A stretch of DNA of 64,000 nucleotides from UBA7803 sp041395905 (GTDB taxonomy: Bacteria > Pseudomonadota > Gammaproteobacteria > Pseudomonadales > Azotimanducaceae). Each line of letters opens with the position of its first letter. The first letter of the stretch is position 1. Shown piece by piece: positions 60,769-64,000 of this stretch. The notes below the pieces were generated by a model. That model searched no databases and was not told the DNA's origin. It saw nothing but the letters and a program-made list of their open reading frames with translations. The DNA is taken from NCBI GenBank assembly GCA_041395905.1, contig JAWKZP010000017.1, positions 57,216 to 121,215 on the forward strand, in the 5' to 3' direction. Position numbers and translations under genes: made by a program.

Positions 60769-62285
60769 GCCGCCACCACGTCGCGGAGCTGGCGCGCCAG
60801 CAGCGCGAGATCGGTCGCATCACCCGTATCCACACATACCACCGTCGGCCCCGGTGCCGGCGGCTCGAAACCGGCCAGCTGCGCCTCCAGCACCGTGACG
60901 TCCGCTTCGGAGGGCTCACCCGGCTGTCCTGCGCGGGCCAGAACTCGGCGCCGCAGCAGCGCCTCGTCGGCAGTGCAATACAGCACCAGCACCGGCAACC
61001 CGATGCTGCGGGCGAGTTCAAGAAACTGCTCGCGCCGCGCGGCCTGCAGGAAGGTCGCATCGACGATGACGGTCTCCCCCTGCCGCGCCAGCGACACCGC
61101 CAGATCCGCCAGCCAGTCGTAGGTTTTGCGTGAGCGGTCCGCGGTGTAGAGCCCGGCCGCGATGCGGGAGCCGCTGTGCGCATCCGGGGCGAGCCCAGCC
61201 AGTGCCTTGCGGGCCACGTCCGAGCGCAGGCGGATTGCCGGCAGCAACGGCACCAGTCTCGTCGCCAGGTAGGACTTACCGGAGCCGGACAGCCCGCAGG
61301 TGAGAATCAGGCTTCCAGGCGGCGAGCGCAGATGCTGCGCGCCCCAGCGCAGATGCAGACGCATGCGCGGCCAGTCCGCCTGCAATGCCGCCACCTTCGC
61401 CCGAACCAGCGAGCGGTAGGCCGCGTAGTGCCGGAGCAGCACCAGGCCGCCGTAATCACCGGAACCGTCCAGGTAGCCATCGAGAAACGCATACGCCAGG
61501 TCGGCACGGTTTCGCACCAGGCAATCCATGAACAGAAACGCTATGTCGCAGAAGGTATCGATCCAGCGCAACGCAGGGTCGAACTCCACGCAGTCGAACG
61601 CGACGACCCGGTCCCCCATCAGCACCATGTTGCTCAGATGCAGGTCGCCGTGGCACTCGCGCACGCGGTGCTCACTCGCGCGCCTGCAGAACCACGACGC
61701 ATGCGCCGACAGAGCATCCAGAGCCGCACGCTGACACCGTCGCAGCACGGCACGGTCGGCGGCCCCCAGCGAAAGACCGGCCAGGGTGGCGAAGTTTTCC
61801 CGCACCGGCTGAAACTCGCGCGCCACGATGCGGCCGTTGCGGGCCCCGGGCAGCGCCCCGTGCAGGGCCGCCAGCGAGACGCCGAAGTCGTGCAGCAGGG
61901 TGCTGTCCAGCCCATCCCGGGCCAGCAGACGGTCGAGCTGGCGCTCCGGCGGAAACTGACGCATGCGCACCGCCCACTCGACGATCTCGCCCCCGCCGCC
62001 CACTTGCACCGCGCCATCCGGCCGGCGCGTCAGCGCCACCACGTCATGGTACAGTTCCGGCGCGAACGCTCGGTTGCAGCGCAGCTCTTCGCGGCAGAAG
62101 TGTTCTCGCCGCTCGAGCGTGCTGAAATCGACGAAGGGGAAGCGCACCGGCTTCTTGAGCTTGTAGGCATAGCTGCCGGTAAGCAGGACCCAGGAGATGT
62201 GGGTCTCCACCAGACTGATCTCGCCGCAGGCGTGGGGGTAGGTGCCGGCGTCGAGCAGCGCCGACAGATGGGGAGGCAATGACAT
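60732..62285 (-). CDS. Fused aminoglycoside-phosphotransferase-like and P-loop kinase protein
   Basis: 517 residues. The N-terminal 330 residues are a protein-kinase-like APH domain (CHGDLHLSNMVLMGD as catalytic loop, VAFDCVEFDPALRWID as metal segment). The C-terminal 185 residues are a P-loop kinase with Walker A GLSGSGKS near 345 and VIVDATFLQAARREQF. The two-domain protein is widespread in proteobacteria and has no settled substrate; the APH name does not imply drug resistance. ATG 62285. Confidence 0.88.
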   Translation of the reverse strand: MSLPPHLSALLDAGTYPHACGEISLVETHISWVLLTGSYAYKLKKPVRFPFVDFSTLERREHFCREELRCNRAFAPELYHDVVALTRRPDGAVQVGGGGEIVEWAVRMRQFPPERQLDRLLARDGLDSTLLHDFGVSLAALHGALPGARNGRIVAREFQPVRENFATLAGLSLGAADRAVLRRCQRAALDALSAHASWFCRRASEHRVRECHGDLHLSNMVLMGDRVVAFDCVEFDPALRWIDTFCDIAFLFMDCLVRNRADLAYAFLDGYLDGSGDYGGLVLLRHYAAYRSLVRAKVAALQADWPRMRLHLRWGAQHLRSPPGSLILTCGLSGSGKSYLATRLVPLLPAIRLRSDVARKALAGLAPDAHSGSRIAAGLYTADRSRKTYDWLADLAVSLARQGETVIVDATFLQAARREQFLELARSIGLPVLVLYCTADEALLRRRVLARAGQPGEPSEADVTVLEAQLAGFEPPAPGPTVVCVDTGDATDLALLARQLRDVVAAQATSGGSSSPE

Positions 62286-62404
62286 GCAGACGCCGGAATC
62301 GCTGCGGAAACGGCAGTAAACGGAGCGCCGGCGACGGCCTCTACTAGGGGAACTACGGATAGCCCGGCCGCAGCCTGGACCCGGAGCATCGGCCGGATGA
62401 ATTT

Positions 62405-62430
62405 CCCGGCCGTCGTTCCGGGGCGTTTTT
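62405..62430 (+). terminator. Terminator-like hairpin upstream of the cd1 gene
   Basis: CCCGG (62405-62409) and CCGGG (62418-62422) can pair, followed by GCG and five T residues. It sits 27 bases before the cytochrome gene ATG, and no plus-strand gene precedes it in the gap. It could be an attenuator in the leader, or end antisense or upstream transcripts. The stem is short, so this is tentative. Confidence 0.3.
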
Positions 62431-62456
62431 CCGGACGATGGGAGCAATCGTACGAG

Positions 62457-64000
62457 ATGAGCAGAGCAACCCTGAGCCGCCGCTGGCGCTGCCTGATACT
62501 CGCCCTGATGCTGGGTTGCGGGCCCTGCGCGGCGCTGGCTGACGACACCGAAGAAGCGGACGCACCCATCGCCCAGGGCCGCGAGCTGTATCTGCGGCAA
62601 TGCGCCCGTTGCCATCAGCGCGACGGGCGGGGCATCGACAATCTCTATCCCAACCTGCGTGACAGCGCCGATCTCTGGACCAGGCGTGAGCGGCCGGTGG
62701 AAGCCCTGCTTGCTGGCCGCTCCGGACCCCTGTCTCTGGGCGAGCTGACCTACAACAACGTGATGCCGAACCACGGATTTCTCGGCAACGAGGTGATCGC
62801 GGCCACGCTCAACTATCTGCGCGAGGCCTGGGGACCCGGCGGCAAGCCCTACACCACGGAGGAAGTGGCCGCCGTCCGGCTCAAGCTGATGCAGGACCAT
62901 CCGGGCAGCTACTCGCCTCTGCCCGACGTCAGCCCGCTCGAGGAGATGGGTGCCGTCCAGTACGTCACCAGCGAAGGACCACCCATGTCGGTGAGCGACT
63001 TCGAGCGCGCCCGGCGCATCTACTACGGGCGCTGCACCGGCTGTCACGGCGTGCTGCGCCAGGGCCTGGCGGGCTCGCCATTGACACCCGAGCTCATGCG
63101 CGAACGCGGCACGGCCTACCTTCAGGCCGTGATCAATTACGGATCCTCCGCCGGCATGCCCAACTGGGGCACCTCCGATCAGCTGGACCCGGAGGACATC
63201 ACCCGTCTGGCGCTGTTCCTGCAGCACCCGGTTCCGCAACCGCCGGACATGACGCTGCGGGAAATCCGGGATGGCTGGCAGCAGCCCAGCCCCCTCCCTG
63301 CACGGCCCGCGACCCCCGAGCACGACTACGACCTGGACCAGCTGTTCGTCGTCCTTCTGCACGACACCGGCGAGATCATGCTCATCGACGGGCCGAGCCG
63401 CGCGGTGATCACGCGCGTCGCGGTTGGTCGCAGCCCGCATCTGGTGACGGCCTCCGCCAGCGGGCGCTACCTGTACGTCATCTGTCGCGACGGCACGCTC
63501 AGTCAGGTGGACCTGTTCGCCGACCCGCCCGTCCGCAGCGCTTTCGTCCGCGTCGGATTCGAGGCGCGCGCGGTGGATGCCTCGCGCTATGCCGGATACG
63601 AAGACCGCTACGTCATGGCGGGCGCCTACTGGCCGCCGCAGCTGCTGCTGCTGGACGGCCGCACGCTGGAACCACTGCGCCTGGTATCCACGCGCAGCTT
63701 CGCCAGCGGCACCGACCGCTACCATCCCGAGCCGCGTGTGGAGGACATTGCCGGCTCCGTCCACCACCCGGAGTTCATCAACCAGATCAAGGAGACCGGC
63801 CACGTCTACCTGTTCCGTTACGACGACCTCGACCCGCTGCAGATCCGCGATCTGGAAACGGCGCGCGAGCTGCGCGCCGGTAGCTACAGCCTGGATGCCC
63901 GTTACTACCTGACGCCGGCCGACAGCAACGCGGTCAGCGTGCTCGACGTCGAGGCGGAGCGTATCGTCGCCGAGATTCCCGCCCGCGTCTTCGGCGGCGG
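62457..64000 (+). CDS. Cytochrome cd1 (NirS-like) protein with extra N-terminal cytochrome c domain (partial)
   Basis: 514 residues visible; the C-terminus lies beyond 64000. A signal peptide is followed by a first cytochrome c domain with CARCH at 49-53. A second follows with CTGCH at 193-197, very like NirS (CHGVLRQGLAGSPLTPEL, GMPNWGTSDQ). The d1 propeller starts with the proximal ligand H328 (GRSPHLV). YEDRYVMAGAYWPP and YHPEPRVED are conserved. Where NirS has the distal histidine of LHDGG (H327 in Pseudomonas), this protein has an arginine (R473, LRAGS). Nitrite reduction is therefore uncertain; a NirN-like or other d1 role is possible. Confidence 0.85.
   Translation, partial: MSRATLSRRWRCLILALMLGCGPCAALADDTEEADAPIAQGRELYLRQCARCHQRDGRGIDNLYPNLRDSADLWTRRERPVEALLAGRSGPLSLGELTYNNVMPNHGFLGNEVIAATLNYLREAWGPGGKPYTTEEVAAVRLKLMQDHPGSYSPLPDVSPLEEMGAVQYVTSEGPPMSVSDFERARRIYYGRCTGCHGVLRQGLAGSPLTPELMRERGTAYLQAVINYGSSAGMPNWGTSDQLDPEDITRLALFLQHPVPQPPDMTLREIRDGWQQPSPLPARPATPEHDYDLDQLFVVLLHDTGEIMLIDGPSRAVITRVAVGRSPHLVTASASGRYLYVICRDGTLSQVDLFADPPVRSAFVRVGFEARAVDASRYAGYEDRYVMAGAYWPPQLLLLDGRTLEPLRLVSTRSFASGTDRYHPEPRVEDIAGSVHHPEFINQIKETGHVYLFRYDDLDPLQIRDLETARELRAGSYSLDARYYLTPADSNAVSVLDVEAERIVAEIPARVFGG

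Noticed and set aside
60732..62285. Aminoglycoside resistance gene
   Set aside because: The APH-like domain is fused to a P-loop kinase in a widespread housekeeping-type family; nothing suggests a resistance cassette or mobile context.

Overview
The window is about 64 kb of gene-dense, high-GC chromosomal DNA. It suggests a free-living, facultatively anaerobic gammaproteobacterium. The evidence is a lexA gene with tandem CTGT-N8-CCAG operators, a cecR-ybhG-ybhF-ybhS-ybhR export cluster, ybaN, a GlpG-type rhomboid, soluble lytic transglycosylase, TatD, class-2 PyrD, and an Fnr/Anr-type regulator next to hemN. GC-rich codon use and many 1-11 bp start/stop overlaps (ATGA, GTGA, TGATG) indicate compact operons. 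A family-level placement (Ectothiorhodospiraceae, Nevskiales or similar) cannot be made from this sequence alone. I saw no tRNA, rRNA, IS element, prophage or CRISPR array.

Layout. Positions 1-12.1 kb hold an envelope group on the minus strand (MscS-type channel, SPOR/beta-barrel protein, LolA-like protein), then lexA, topA, a universal stress protein, slt, tatD, a glutaredoxin-like protein and a C39-like peptidase. Positions 12.1-20.0 kb hold a small membrane protein, a GNAT acetyltransferase that runs without a stop into the start of an S9 peptidase that is out of frame with its own body, ddl, an Ala/Pro-rich protein of unknown function, amtB, pyrD and a DUF2835 gene. Positions 20.1-27.1 kb are a complete MoxR/DUF58/VWA/TPR/BatD envelope-stress operon. 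Positions 27.1-38.8 kb hold pepN, a DUF2797 gene, a rhomboid protease, an XdhC/MobA-like molybdenum cofactor pair, nadK, cysE, a zinc ribbon, a 19-bp tandem repeat beside a FrnE-type thiol oxidoreductase, an alcohol dehydrogenase and several unknown genes. Positions 39.0-46.4 kb hold ybaN, a PfkB kinase, a probable small RNA with its own promoter and terminator, and the TetR-controlled ABC exporter.

Positions 46.4-52.3 kb carry trkH, a leucine-rich-repeat lipoprotein, a secreted SNase-like nuclease, a PLP-dependent desulfhydrase/deaminase family enzyme, a beta-keto acid cleavage enzyme and a GIY-YIG protein. From 52.3 kb to the end the theme is oxygen and redox. A perfect Fnr/Anr box precedes a three-gene unit (non-heme diiron protein, triple-PAS sensor without an output domain, adrenodoxin-type ferredoxin). 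Then come an MltB-type transglycosylase, anr/fnr, hemN, a hemerythrin-like protein coupled to a universal stress protein, a DksA-type zinc finger, a CBS protein and a predicted phosphotransferase/P-loop kinase. The window ends inside a cytochrome cd1 (NirS-like) gene that carries an extra N-terminal cytochrome c domain and lacks the expected distal active-site histidine.

The two observations most likely to be new biology are the Anr-boxed diiron/PAS/ferredoxin unit and the fused, active-site-altered cd1 protein. The small RNA candidate and the GNAT/S9 frame anomaly come next.
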